A stretch of DNA of 64,000 bases from Artemisia argyi (GCA_030686995.1 CM060693.1:113531728-113595727), one strand, 5' to 3'; positions 11,701-23,300 are shown, numbered from the stretch's first letter. The notes: generated from the sequence alone by a model not told the origin. Program-made: numbers and translations.

Positions 11701-12409
11701 ATACTTGTGATCAATACTTCTGATAGGAGTTGGACCAAATAGATCCATGTGCAACAACTGAAGTGGTTCTGAAATGGTGCTCATAGCTTTGACTACTTGG
11801 TAAGAGGCTCTGTGTTGCTTTCCCTTGTTACAAGCAATACAATTGTGTTCATTGGTGAAGAGTTTAGAAGGTAGACCCTTAACAAGACCAAGTTTAGACA
11901 ACTTATTGATTGTCTTGTAATTCACATGAGCCATTCTCCTATGCCACTTGGTAGATTCATCCTGGGAAGCTTTGGCCACCAAACATGTTAGATCACCTTC
12001 TGGCTTGACATCATTCAGATTGAATGTGTACAAGTTGAAGGTTCTAGGAACTCTTAGCAAAACAGTTGTGTCTTCTGGAAGTTTGAAGTCCTTGGAGAGT
12101 ACAAGACACTCATCTTCAGAGAAGAAAACCTTATTCTTAGTGTCACAAATTTGTAATACAGAGAATAGATTAAAATGCTCCAGTTCCTTCACATAATAAA
12201 CATTTTCAAAATCCAACAAGGGTGTCTTAATAGTTCCTTTCCCTGTAATTTTTCCATCTCCACCACCAAAAGTCACTGTGCCTCCTCCTTCTATGGGCTC
12301 AAAGTCATGCATCTTGTCCTTGTTCCCTGACATACTTCTAGAACAACCACTTTCAACTAGAACAACCACTTTCAACTATACCTACTTCAGTACTTTTTAA
12401 AGGATGATC
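8723..12409 (-). pseudogene. pol: Copia-I pol (protease, integrase, RT, RNase H), broken
   Basis: Numbering from 12375: the protease site reads [10 protein letters not shown], with Glu where copia proteases have the catalytic Asp. The integrase zinc domain is at about 144-182 (WHRRMAH...CIAC). The integrase catalytic triad is D211 (HMDLFG), D274 (RCDNGTEF) and E310 (NGVAERKN), with 35 residues between the last two. RT runs from about 700, with QMDVKGAFL and YVDDIIFG (905-912). RNase H (SDSDYAG, TTEAEYVA) follows. Breaks: a 19-bp tandem duplication at 12340-12377 just before the protease site shifts the frame; a TAG at 9505-9507 lies where CAG is expected; a 1-nt deletion near 8862 shifts the last 45 codons, which then run to a TAA at 8723-8725. 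The RT segment around [13 protein letters not shown] also departs from the usual LxQAPRxWY. The protein would be processed from a Gag-Pol precursor; this copy cannot make it. Confidence 0.93.
12340..12377 (-). repeat. 19-bp tandem duplication at the protease active site
   Basis: AGAACAACCACTTTCAACT occurs at 12340-12358 and again at 12359-12377 without a gap. The unit covers the codons around the protease active site. Because 19 is not a multiple of three it puts the upstream reading out of frame with pol. Confidence 0.9.
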
Positions 12410-12444
12410 CTACAACAACAACAAAAATATACAAAAAGTTAGTA
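12410..12444 (-). promoter_or_regulatory. Possible 3' splice site between gag and pol
   Basis: On the minus strand a TACTAAC branch-point consensus (12438-12444) is followed by a T-rich tract and TTGTTGTTGTAG, ending at 12410-12411. The gag frame has a stop just upstream (12457-12459) and the pol frame becomes readable just downstream. I could not find a convincing donor; GTTAGTG near 12774 is the best I see. Alternative splicing between gag and pol is known for Arabidopsis copia elements. Confidence 0.35.
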
Positions 12445-12456
12445 CACATTGGAGAC

Positions 12457-15188
12457 TCAAGTCATTGCTGACTTGAGCCTGCCTTGTGGATCATTAGTGA
12501 TAGGCCATGTAGATGTTTTAGATCCACCATTGTTCTTGGGCCGGTATTGCATAGTAGGTCCCTTCTTTGTCCAAGAACAACCTGCTAAGGGCTTCACAAC
12601 AGTATCACAACACCCACCACCATAATACATTGAGTCAAAGTTATTAGGCCAATAACCATTAGAAAAGAAAGAACTAGTGGGTCGATCATATGGTCTAGTA
12701 CTGGTTATTCTCCATGAAGAATGTGGTTCAGCAGAATTGGATTTCTGTTGATGTGGAACAAAAGAGGGTATTTCACTAACATTCTTCCACATTTGCCTAG
12801 GTTTCCTTTGACTAAAACAAACACCCATTCTTTGCTCATGAAATGTAAATCCTTAATCAAGTGAGATTTACTTCCACACACAAAACACTTCTTCTTTTTA
12901 GAAGATTTATTCATACCAAAAGAAGTTCCATAACAAGAAAAAGTATTCAAACCACCATGATAAACAGAATTGTTTTTAACATAACCAAAAGAATTATTTT
13001 GCAAAGAATTTAAAAACAAGTCTTCAGTAGAAACTGTCTTTTTATCAGCAGCAACTCTAGAAGGCTTGTTGGGAGACTTGGGTGATGTCTTTGGTATGGT
13101 CTTGGGAGAGGTCTTGGGAGTGGTCTTGGGCAGGTCAGACTTCTCACTTGAATCACAGCTGGCAAATGAGGTAGACCCTTCATCAGAAGACTTGTCACTG
13201 TCACAACAAGAGACAAAGTCAATAGATGTAACACTAGGGTCTGGCAAGTCAGTTGACTTTTTGCCATAGAGATGGTGTGATCCATCAAAGTCAATAGGTA
13301 TGGATAGGTCGATAGGCATGTGCTCCCCTCTTATAGGTCCAGGGACAGCATTCATTCCCCCTTCCTTTACATATTTAACATGTGTTTGATAAGCTAAGGC
13401 TGGTTCAGGGTCAAAAACACTAGTCATATCAGGATATGTTAACTCTTCAGGGTCTATATATTTCTCATATCCTAATGCTCTTCTAGACCTAACAGATTGG
13501 CGACCATCAATTAATTTACTCAAATTAGATGCCCCTTCCTGCCATTTCATACGACCAGATATCTCTTTATCTAATTTAGCTTGTAATTCTTGTTTTTCCT
13601 TTTCTAAGTCAGACTTCTCTTTTCCAGTACGTCTTAAGTATATCTTAGCAACTTCTAAATCACTCTCTAGGACTCTTATCTTTTCATCATATTTAACTTG
13701 ATTCTTTTGAAACCATACTTTTTGTTTCTCTAAAGTTTTTAAAGCCATTTTATAGGACTCTACTTCAACATAACACTCATTGTACTTTGGTTTCAATTCA
13801 TCAAATTCTTGTTTAAGCTCATTGTATCTTACACTACATCCAAACACACAGTTGTGTACCTGAGAGATTCCCATCAAGGAGACTTGCTCCTTCTTGTCCT
13901 CAGAAGATGAGTATGCCAGCAGATTCACTTGTGAAGAAGTAGAAGCTTCCTCTCCAGCAGGTTCATGTTCAGCCCAATCAATTTGGTGATCCAGAGTCAC
14001 CATTTCCTTTGAAGGTGCAACCTTAGTAGTCCCTGCTTCCACTAGATAAGAGCCATATCTAACTTCATCTCCAGACTTTCTCTCCTTGCATTCTCTTGAA
14101 AAATGTCCCACTTGTCCACAAGTGTAACATTTAACCTTCCTTCTATCAAACCTTGCTGCCTCTCTTCCGTTAAAGCCAAACTTCCTACCAGACTTGGTTT
14201 CAAACCTCTTAATGTTCATGGAGATCATTGCAAGCTGCCATTTTAAGTGCATCTCCTCCATCTCCAATGGATCCACCTGTTCAAAGTCCTCATTAGCAAG
14301 AAACTGCTGATGTTCATATTCAGCCACAAATGAATGAACAATATCGTCCAACACACTACTGGATTCTGATTTAGGAGCAGATTGAGTATGAGTTTGAGAG
14401 GATGCTCCTGATGAATAAGAACTTGAGGCTTGATGCACAGGTTTTGTTGAGGCACCAACAAATGCAGAGTGAGTAGATGGACGAATAAGACTTCTAACAT
14501 CAGGCTCAAGTGATTTAAGCCTGTTGTAGAGGTCATCAAAGGACATTATGTCCAACCCACCCTTGGTCTTGAGAGCAATACAGACTTGCAATCAAGATAG
14601 TGGTAAGGATCTCAGAAACCTAGCATTGCAGTCCTCGTTGTCAGGTCTAGCCTTCAGCTGATTAAGTTGACTTAAGATCCGATGAAACCTGTCACAGCCT
14701 TTATGAATTCCCTCTTCTTCAGATATCTGAAACTCTTGAAACTTCTGCTTTAACATAGACTTTTGCAACCTTCTTGATTCATCATTCCCACCAAATCTAG
14801 CTTTTATTGCCACCCAAATGTCCTTGGCATCCTCCATGAAGTGGAAGTCACCCATATGGTCATCAGGTATAGCTTGGAGCAAAATTGTTCTTACCTTGCT
14901 CTCCCTTTGCACAGCCAGAATCTCTTCAGCAGTTCTGGGACCTACAATAGTAATTACTCCATCAGCATCTGTAACATGCTTCTTCAGGCTATTCCCCTTT
15001 TTAACAACCTCCCACAGATTCCAATCTATGTTTGTGATCCAGTTCTGCATCTTCATGGACCACAGATGATATTCTTCAGCATTCTTCAAGTATGGAAACT
15101 TAGCATTGCTGTTAGAGAGGTTGAGTTGTTGAAGAGAAGTGGTGTTAAGGTTTTGGGTTGTATCAGCATCATCATCAGATCCAGGCAT
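12457..15188 (-). pseudogene. gag: Copia-I gag, broken
   Basis: The ATG at 15186-15188 follows the primer site by about 70 bp. The first 198 codons are a UBN2-type copia Gag domain (YHLWSMKMQNWI, KSMLKQKFQEF, ARFLRSLP). A TGA at 14592-14594 sits where a Trp codon is expected; the frame then continues (IMSFDDLYNRLKSLEP). A first zinc knuckle CYTCGQVGHFSREC (14090-14135) is intact. A Glu/Lys-rich coiled coil follows (about 13550-13830), then Ser/Pro repeats of the PKTSPKT type. The second knuckle begins CFVCGSKSHLIKD (near 12840-12885), but a 1-nt deletion falls in the last Cys codon and shifts the frame. Reading resumes in the next frame to a TGA at 12457-12459, which again replaces what looks like a Trp codon. 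Gag would form the virus-like particle; two knuckles and a long coiled coil make it larger than a minimal copia Gag. Confidence 0.9.
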
Positions 15189-15258
15189 GTTTGTTGATTT
15201 GTTTGGATTCTTAAGGTGTAAGATTTGTGTTTCTTAGTATGACAGAGACTCTCTCGAG

Positions 15259-15270
15259 GCTCTGATACCA
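15259..15270 (-). other. Primer binding site, tRNA-iMet type
   Basis: The minus strand reads TGGTATCAGAGC two bases inside the 5' LTR. This is the complement of the 3' end of plant initiator methionine tRNA and the usual copia primer site. It fixes the direction of the element. Confidence 0.93.
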
Positions 15271-15272
15271 CT

Positions 15273-15754
15273 TGTTGAGCTGTAAGACCTTGATAGATCT
15301 TCTTGAGCACTCTAGAATCATTAGTTATGTCACTGTAATCAATAACACACTAATAGACAATCTCTGCAACTTGTATTTTTAAAGCGGAAACAAAACACAA
15401 GCGTGATACTAAGAACTCTTGATCCTCTATGGATCTTTTAATAATAATAAGAGTGTTTTCTAAAAACGTTATTCAATACATAATCTTGTGTTCCTTTTAT
15501 ACACAAGGAACCCTAAACCGTTTCCCAAGAAACGTATATTCTAAAACTTCTAAAAGATATGCATTATCACTTCCTAAATAAACTCATGCATATCCAAACT
15601 ATAATACATAAAATACGGAAATACTATATCCGCAGAAACTAATAATGCTGAAACTAGTCTTCAGCAGATACACTGCTTCAGCAGAAACCAACTCTTCAGC
15701 AGGAACCTTCAGCAGAAACAGCAGCAGAATTCTTACTTAACAGAATTCCCAACA
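15273..15754 (-). repeat. Copia-I 5' LTR
   Basis: 482 bp, same ends as the left copy, followed by the GTTTT target duplication. In sense orientation this LTR drives the element: U3 with TCTGCTGAAG repeats, then a TATA box (15493-15501), then the primer site at 15259-15270. Confidence 0.95.
15493..15501 (-). promoter_or_regulatory. Copia-I LTR TATA box
   Basis: On the minus strand the sequence reads TATAAAAGG, a canonical TATA box, about 260 bp into the LTR from its U3 end. The same word is at 2674-2682 in the other LTR. It would place the start of the genomic RNA about 30 bp further toward lower coordinates. Confidence 0.75.
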
Positions 15755-17007
15755 GTTTTTAATAAAAGTTATTTTGTTTAAATAATTGCCTATTTAACTT
15801 TATTGTTTAAAAATGTTTGCATACGGTTAAATAAGCTTTATTAAGGTGTCTTATGCTCAAACAAGCTTTTCAATAGCTTGTGAAGCTTGTGGTTTAATTT
15901 AGAAGAATTTTGAGTTAATAATCTATTTTTAAGAAGGAATAAGTTGTTTGGAAGATAAGCAAGAAATGGATGGGCTTATGCGTCTTAACCAGCTTATCGT
16001 TTGATAAGCTGGAGCTTGTAGAGAAGCTTCTCGAGCTTACTTGATCCTTGTTGAGCCAGGATCAAGGTATTCTTCATTTTTCAGCTTAAAATTTCTTTTA
16101 GCTTATCAGCTTATTTAATCTGCTTAATTACTTGCTTATTATTTTTTTTCTTCTTAGTTGTTGCTTAATTAATGCTGTTTTAGTGTAGATCTCTTAGTTT
16201 TTCTTAGTTTAAAGCTGTTTTTTTATTTTAACTGTCAAAACACCAATAAGATTTAGCTTATTGGTGAGTGCTTATTAATCAGTCACTTTTGCTTTAATCT
16301 AGTTATTAAGTCATAATAATTACTTTGTTTTAAAATTTCATAAGTTTTACAGGTCTAATCAGTTTTAAAAGTCATTTTCAAAAGTTAAAGGAGTGTTTGG
16401 ATTTGGATTTTAGAAATGGTGTAAGTCTATGTTCACTTGTTTTAACCATTAATCCAATTTCATTTAGTTTTAATCTAGTCTTATAAATAGTCTTAAAGTA
16501 GTTTTAAGCATTTTTACCTAGTTTAATATGTCTTGAATTAGTTTTGAAAATTTCGTAGCTTAAATATGTTTTTAATTAGCTTATTCTGTTAAGTCCTTAA
16601 AAAGTCTTTTGAGTTGTCTTTTTTGTGTCAAAATCAGTCTCAAATGCATGTTTTATCTTTTTGGAAATGTGTCAATAGGTGTTAAGTTTTAGTATTTAAT
16701 CTACAAGTTCTTGTCTAAAAACGGAAAACCAAAAATATAAGTTTGGGTAGTCTGTTTATTAGCTTATTTTAAAGCTTATTTTGATTTCTAATTGTCTGAA
16801 AATTGTTTTGTGTGTTCTTCAGTTGGTGATTTTTCTGTTTTAAAAGTTTTAGCTTATTTTATCAACTTTTAGCAGCTTATTTTTAAAGTCAAAAGTAGGG
16901 GTTCAGGAAGTTTATCACAGCAGTGTATACTGATTCATGTATTGCTTTTTCATAGCTTATTTTCTAGTTAATTTCTTTTCAAAAATATATGAAATTGATT
17001 TTATGAG
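15755..17007. other. AAGCTTAT-rich non-coding part of an older element
   Basis: 1.25 kb with no ORF. The words AGCTTATT and GCTTATTT recur many times, giving HindIII-site-like spacing (AAGCTT). It joins logically to the sequence before 2454 on the left, across the copia insertion, and to 28472 onward on the right, across Athila-A. It probably belongs to the body or LTR of an old large retroelement. Confidence 0.5.
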
Positions 17008-18418
17008 TGATACGTGGGGATCGCACCAGGTTTTACCTCTCAAGGGATCTCGAGAAGCTTACAACCCCCACCAGGCAGTGTACCTGATCGTTGTAGTATA
17101 GTATAGTGACAAGTACCGAGGGATTGATCGTTCAACTCAGGAATAGTGTCGCTAGGATTAGAAAGTCTACTAAACTAGGTCTAGAGGTGAGGGATGATTC
17201 TTTTTGTGTTTCTATATTTTTATAAAAAAATTAAAATCTCGGTTTTTGAAGGAGTAGGCGGAATTAGTTGCTAGCCAACTAATTCAATTTATCTAAAGAT
17301 GCAATCAAAATAAAATAAAAGAAATGAAAAAAAACTATTATACTAATGTGGTGTAACAATAATGAGGAAAGTTGTGTTTACTTCGGTTTCTTTACTCCGT
17401 ATATATCTTTTACAGGTTGATAGCTTGTTACAATTGCATGGATGACGTGTCATATTCCTTAATACTAGTCGTAGGGCCGTGTACAATATTCACTAACTCT
17501 ATAGGATCCTACTTCACTCCTATGTCGAGCCGTTAGAAGCTCCTAACATGGGATCATTAGAATTCTCCTACGCATTAAATACAACCAAAAATCGTAGTAC
17601 ACCTCCGATCATGTTTCTTAAGACGTTCAAGCAAGTTACCAATGGAAGTCTCCCAGTTTTCTTAAGCCTAACATCGAGTACAATCATTCGTAACAATTAT
17701 AAACAAACAATCAACCAATAATTAACTTCTAGGTTTCACTACATCTAAGCAAACACAAAAGAAATCTAGCCTAGCATGTTAAATAGAAGACAACCGTAAG
17801 ATATAATCAAACAACACATAGACATATTGAATGATTTGAAAGAGTACTTATCTTTAATTGAACATGAAAGATTCAAAGTGTTGAAACCCTTGAAAAAGCT
17901 GGAAAATTCGACCTAGGGTTTTTTTCCCTCAACGTTGCACTCTAAAGAATGAAATTTGGAAAATTATATATAGATTTTACAGGGTGACGGCGTCATGTAT
18001 TAAGTTGTGACGCCGTCAACTCGCTGCCATAATGAAATCGTATTGCCTAGATCTACTTGTGACGCCGTCATGTGTGATTTTCTTCTGGGCCGTCACTAAT
18101 ACTTGGACCATGACGGCCTTGGGTGACGCCATCATCTCCAATGCATAAAAACTCTCTGGATCGTCATGTGTATTTTCCACTTCCACCTCTTTTGTAGCTC
18201 TTGACGCCGTTAGGTACTGTTCCCAGCAAGGAAAATTGAGACTTTGCCGTTTTCTTCACTTTTATGCTCAAAAAACGTCCAAAATGCTTCCTTTTCCAGA
18301 TTTCTCTCCAAAAGTACCTAAAATGACAAAAGAAACGATTTAGGGCAATATTTGATCAAATAATCATGAATCCAGGCTTAAATGACCCCTTAAAAGCGGT
18401 TCACTTTTCGCCTCATCA
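17008..18418 (-). repeat. Athila-A 3' LTR
   Basis: 1411 bp. The partner is 23 bp longer because of an extra GTAGAAGATCTTGACGCC-type segment near 28243. Divergence between the two looks like a few percent by eye. Contains the tRNA-Asp-like segment at 17088-17117, TATATATA at 17965-17972 and a TGACG/CGTCA array at 17990-18215. Confidence 0.93.
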
Positions 18419-18458
18419 AATACCCTTACACTTGAGATTTGCTTGTCCTCAAGCAAAT
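18419..18458 (-). other. Athila-A hairpin and polypurine tract
   Basis: In sense order: ATTTGCTTG, loop AGGA, CAAGCAAAT (18437-18458), then a purine-rich AAGTGTAAGGGTATT next to the LTR. This is the functional 3' polypurine position. The same arrangement precedes the 3' LTR of Athila-H. Confidence 0.8.
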
Positions 18459-20334
18459 GCGCTTTTATTCTAATAAAAATACAAGTTAGGGGTCATTTAA
18501 CACTAATATAAATGTAATTACAACAAATAATCGTTCCACTAAAAACCAAAGACAAGCACGGAGGTCATACACTAGCACCTCACAAATAGTGTTTAGATAC
18601 TCACATCTCTCGGGTGTAATAAAGTATATATCACAATAAGGAATTGAAAAACATCTCTCACTACCTGTCATAGCAAAATAGATTACCAGAGGCTTGGGAA
18701 AGGATCAAACCTCCACCACTTGGCGTAAGCACATAGGATAAACTATCAAAGAGGTCTTTTAAAGGGTTATAACGTTAGGTGTAGGGATATGGAATACACG
18801 GTTTTGTTGGATAAAGGCAATATTTACTGGTGGCGAGTTATCATCTTGGTTAATTACATGTACAATATGGTGTTGCTAAGTCAAGACTAGACTCGACTTA
18901 AGCTAATGAATCAAAAATAACAAAAACATAAAATAAACATAGAATGAAACGGGATGGTAGTCCGTATGTTTTTTTCTCTTTTATTTTTCTATATTCTTTT
19001 TTGTCTTTTTCTTAATTTTTATTTTATTTTATTATTATTTTTTTTTTATTTATTTATTTTTTTTTGTATACACTCTTACCCTACCATCCAAAATAATACA
19101 TAATAGGGAATGTACATTCCCCTTACACTTGAATTTTTACATACTTTACAATAAACTAATCTAATGACTCGAATCAAGATAATTAAAACACTTGTAGTAC
19201 TTTTAAGTTTAACGCACATATGAGGGTAATAATTTGATGTTCTTCCCTATTACTCCATAACACAAGTACTTTACCGATGAGTCCAATCATCCCAAATCAA
19301 TATGTACAAGATATGACTCGACTTAGCAACCATGTAATCAATTAGATAATTAACTAAGGGTTTAAACATATAACAATAATGCACTAAAGATGAGTGCATA
19401 CACGGAAGGCTAAGGAGATTTGGTTGCACATTTGGGTGGGTTGTAACAAATTCTTCCTTTAAGTAAAATGCTTAAAGTTAGAAACGAAAGGATAGGCTCG
19501 GAGGGGTGTACTAGGGGTTTCGTGTACTAAAAATGAGTACAACGCTAAGGTGTGGGAAAGTTAGTTGACTTTACTAGCCAAGTAATATGACTTAAATGGT
19601 CAAGTAATTATGATACGGGTTTAAGCACAAGGGTGATCCTAATGCCTCTTATCATGTTGTAAATCCTACTACACGAATGTAGTCTCACTAGCGGTCTCGG
19701 GATGTATCACTAACGCAAGTTCTAGAAGCTAAATGCTACCGGTACACTCATAAGCACTAATAGTGAATGCTTTTCCTAGCAAATCTAAAGGCGAACCTCA
19801 CATATTTGGGTGGAAAATTTTTCTGAATGGTACGGTTTTGTGCTAGTCATAAAACTCCTATCCATGAGACGCTTGCTAAGGCTAAAGTTTCACTCCTAAA
19901 TGTTGTAAAATTTTTTAAATTTGGCGCTAAAATTACACTAACAAGTATTTCTCTTAGTTTTATTACACACCTACAATCAAACAAACAAACTCAAGTGCAA
20001 TTGTATCCTATAAGGTATCATCATTTACCCTCCCCTTACACTTAGGATGAACATTGTCCCCAATGTTCAATTAAAGGATGTAAAAGTAAAACAGGTAAAA
20101 GAATGAAAACAAATACTCCCCTGATTCGTTCGGTGTGGATAGTATGTCAACAAGGTTAGATCTTCCTCCAAGAAAATGAACATTCAAAGCTTCCCTTCCA
20201 GAAAATAAATCATCTTCTTGTCATATATAACCTGTTAAACCTGAGAAAACAATCAAGGCAACCTCGCGTAAAATTGGAGGCAATCTATATATACTAACCA
20301 ATCCTAGAAAGCAATGTAAGATATAATACTTATG
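18459..20334 (-). other. Athila-A 3' non-coding region
   Basis: No credible gene. The segment aligns in reverse with 60700-62547 of Athila-H. It contains a T/A-rich tract near 18970-19065 (the counterpart of the A-run at 61938-61982) and a second hairpin plus polypurine module: GAACATTG/CAATGTTC at 20049-20068 and TCCCCTTACACTTA at 20031-20044 on the plus strand. Short ORFs that recur in both elements do not show synonymous bias. Confidence 0.65.
20031..20068 (-). other. Second hairpin/polypurine module in Athila-A
   Basis: In sense order: GAACATTG, loop GGGA, CAATGTTC, then TAAGTGTAAGGGGA. It is a close copy in design of the module at 18419-18458 and lies about 1.6 kb upstream of it. The same second module exists in Athila-H at 60934-60971. 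Confidence 0.7.
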
Positions 20335-23300
20335 TGATTGAGGCAAAAGCAGTCAACTAAATTCAACCACGGATGTGGTCAAACAAGTCAAACTCCTAAG
20401 GCTCAATGCTCCGCGGAATATAGTGGTTTCCCCGGGTCGTTATGTCCCGACGAGGTGTGAATGGTTAACAAACGGTTCTGTGATCGGGTGAATTTGGATG
20501 AGAAAGGGGTTTGTGTGTGATTTAACTAAGGAATCTACAAGGAAATAGCTTAAACAAGCTATATGAATAAGACGGGAAGCTAAGAAAAACCAGAAACGAT
20601 TAAAACTTATAAACGCGTACATTACGTTTAAATAAAACGTAAACGTACGAAATAAAAAATGAGAAGTGAAATCTGAAAACACCCAGGGGGTGAAAATGAC
20701 TTTTTTACAAACTTAAAAGTAAAAGAAAATTTTTAAGAAAAGAAAATAAATTTTCACCCTAATTAATTATTTAATATTAATTAAATACTAATTATTACTA
20801 ATTATTAATATTTAAAATACTTAAATATAATTTAGTACTAATTAAATACTAAAAAGGTGAAAATAAAATTTCTAAAATTATAAAATAACTAAAAATAAGT
20901 TTTAAAAGTAAAAATAAGTATTTTTGTCTTTTTGTAATTTTTAATTAACTAATTAAACTATTTTAATTTAAGAAAAATAGCAAATGAACAGTAAAAATTC
21001 TAATAAAATTTCTAAAATTATTTTATAACATATAAAAGCTATAAAAAATATAAAAACTAGGTTTTGATTAATAAAAACTAATTATGCTATTTAAAACTAA
21101 TTATTAATTAATAATTAATAAAACTAAAATTAATTCTAATAAATACTAAATGAGAAAATAAAAATCTGAGAAAATTATTATAAAAACTTTAATATAAGAG
21201 GAATTTAAGAAAAATATAAAATAGCTAAGTACTTAATTAAAATTTAAAAATGAAAATTAAAATTAAATTACATTAAATAGAAACTATTACTTAATATTAA
21301 ATTGATTTTTCTTGATTTTTTTTTACAAACTTATTTTACAACTAAAAACAACAAACTTTTACAAAAACAACTTTTATGAAAATAAAAAATAAGCACTTGA
21401 GGTGCTTATTTGGTTGACAGGGGAAAATGATAATGTGGACTACTAGAGGGGCCCACAAAGGATAAGTCTAATACAAATAAGCTATGAGAACTAAAATAAG
21501 GTAGAAAAAGCAACTTGGGACCACAGAATAAGCAGATGGGTCAAAATAAGCAATTCCAACAACTATTTGACACTCAGAATTGGGACAGAAAAGATGGGTT
21601 GATTCAGGTGGGTCCCAGTGGGTTCAAGGTCAAACTAGTGGTCAATACCACTTCCCTGGTAGGAGGAGGGTGGAAAGGAACCAAATTGGTGGCCTGGGGC
21701 CCACTGAGGTAGCAAGAACACCACCACAAAGTGGGTGGTGTGGGCTGATGTGCAGCTGCACAGGGCAGACCTTGTCCTGCAAGTCACTTTGGGGCTTTGT
21801 GGGGCCTAGGGAAAAAATTGCAAAAATAAAAGGGACATGGGGACTTGTAATTGAGATGGTAGGCAACAATTAGAAACAATTTTCAAGCAAGGAAAGCAAA
21901 CATAAAATTCAAGACAATTCTTTGAAGTTTTGTAAAAAAACTGAAAGAGTGCAATGTTGACTTTTGATAAAACTTGAAAAGTTGACTTTTTTGAGTTTTA
22001 ATCTAATCTAACAAGCTTGTAAACATGTAATAAACCAAAATAAAGTTAGACTCACCTAAAGCTACAAGATACAAGCTAGTTTAAAGGTTTATGGGGCTTA
22101 ATGACCAAATAGTGAACAGATAGGCAACCTTTGTGGTGATTTTGACTTTAGCTTACAAAGGGACTAAGTTTTAAAGCTTAAATATCCTCACTAAACCTAA
22201 CCATACATGTTCAAGCATCAAACACCCACTGAGACTCACTGTGTCTCAGTGGAACCTACTAATCCAAACACTCCTATGTAACTGAAAATGGTGATTAAGA
22301 AGAGCAGACAATCAATCTAAACCATGAAATTGTATAATTAACTCAAACTAACAGTAATCAAACCTAGATGAACTAGATTGAGCAACTAATGAAGTACATA
22401 AATATTGAATGCAAGAAAAAATTGAAAGATGCTTACTATGGAAGCCAACTGAGAAATGGAACCAGGGAAACCAAACCACAACCTACACCCCCTTGGGGTT
22501 CTAATACCCCTGAAATCCAAATACAACCAAGTCTCTTGCCTTCTTCTTTCTTGAAGACTGATTTTTATTTTTATTTTTATTTTTCTTTGATTTTTCTTGG
22601 ATTTAAGTAAAACTGAATTAGAAGTCTTCTAGGTGGAATCTAAGCTTCAAAAAGCTTATAAATGACTGATTTGGACTTAAAGGAACATGAATGAACAACA
22701 ATTAACAAGATTCAAGCAAAGTGTCAAATTTACTTAAAAATGTTAAGAAATTGAATTTGAAATTAGAAACTGAAACTGAGATACTTGAACATTAAACTTT
22801 CATTAATATTAAAAACAAGATACAAAGTGAAATTAAACTGGAATTAAAGGTTTCAAGGCATAAAATTAAAGTTACACTACGAATTGGTCTAAAAACATGT
22901 GACAACTATATCTTCTCTTTTTCATCATCTTTATAGACCCTGGAGAGATACTTGGACTTTTCCCACACCTTGTGGACCGTTGGATTAGCTTCTATCATCT
23001 CAATCGTTCAAATGGGGATTTGGCGGGAGGGCAGATAGTGGAGTTTGGTGGAGAAATTAATGAGGAGGGGGGGGGGGGGGAAGGTGAGGTTATTAATGAG
23101 AATTGGTGAATGTTGGTGAGGATTTTGTGGTGAGGAGGGGGGATAGGGGAGACAATGGAGCGCAGTTTAGGGAGGTTGGGGGTGATGAACAGTGGTCGGG
23201 TCAAAGGGGTTTGACTGACCATTGACCGGGGTGAGTTATTAGTTTAGGTGTGGGCTTTGGTGGGCTGTGGGTTTAGGAAGTGGGCTGGGGGTTGTGTTGT

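Larger units (their letters stand above)
2454..15754 (-). mobile_element. Copia-I: 13.3-kb Ty1/copia retrotransposon with extra ORFs
   Basis: A complete element by structure. It has two 482-bp LTRs beginning TGTTGAGC and ending CCAACA, a perfect 5-bp target duplication GTTTT at 2449-2453 and 15755-15759, a tRNA-iMet-type primer site inside the right LTR and a purine tract inside the left LTR. Domain order in pol is protease, integrase, RT, RNase H, which is the copia order. The LTRs differ at only three positions by eye, so the insertion is recent. Between pol and the 3' LTR there are 5.8 kb of additional sequence with a very long ORF on the element strand and a short ORF on the opposite strand. 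Sireviruses (SIRE/Maximus) also carry a long ORF after pol, so that lineage is a candidate, but I did not assign it. The coding regions carry several breaks, so this copy is not autonomous as it stands. Confidence 0.95.

Noticed and set aside
18486..18671. A 61-67 codon ORF (MTGSER...LVLNDP) present in both Athila-A and Athila-H (62317-62520) with a hydrophobic end
   Set aside because: Comparing the two by eye, most differences change the amino acid and few are synonymous, so there is no sign of selection on the protein. It is conserved only because the DNA is shared.
19827..20045. An opposite-strand ORF (PIHETLA.AKVSLLNVVK) shared with 60952-61164 in Athila-H
   Set aside because: Differences are again mainly amino-acid changing and the two ends of the frame are not alike. 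Treated as non-coding.
21515..21873. Overlapping frames of 65-97 codons on both strands in B
   Set aside because: Three frames are open at once because of GGTGGG-rich sequence; none has recognisable motifs.
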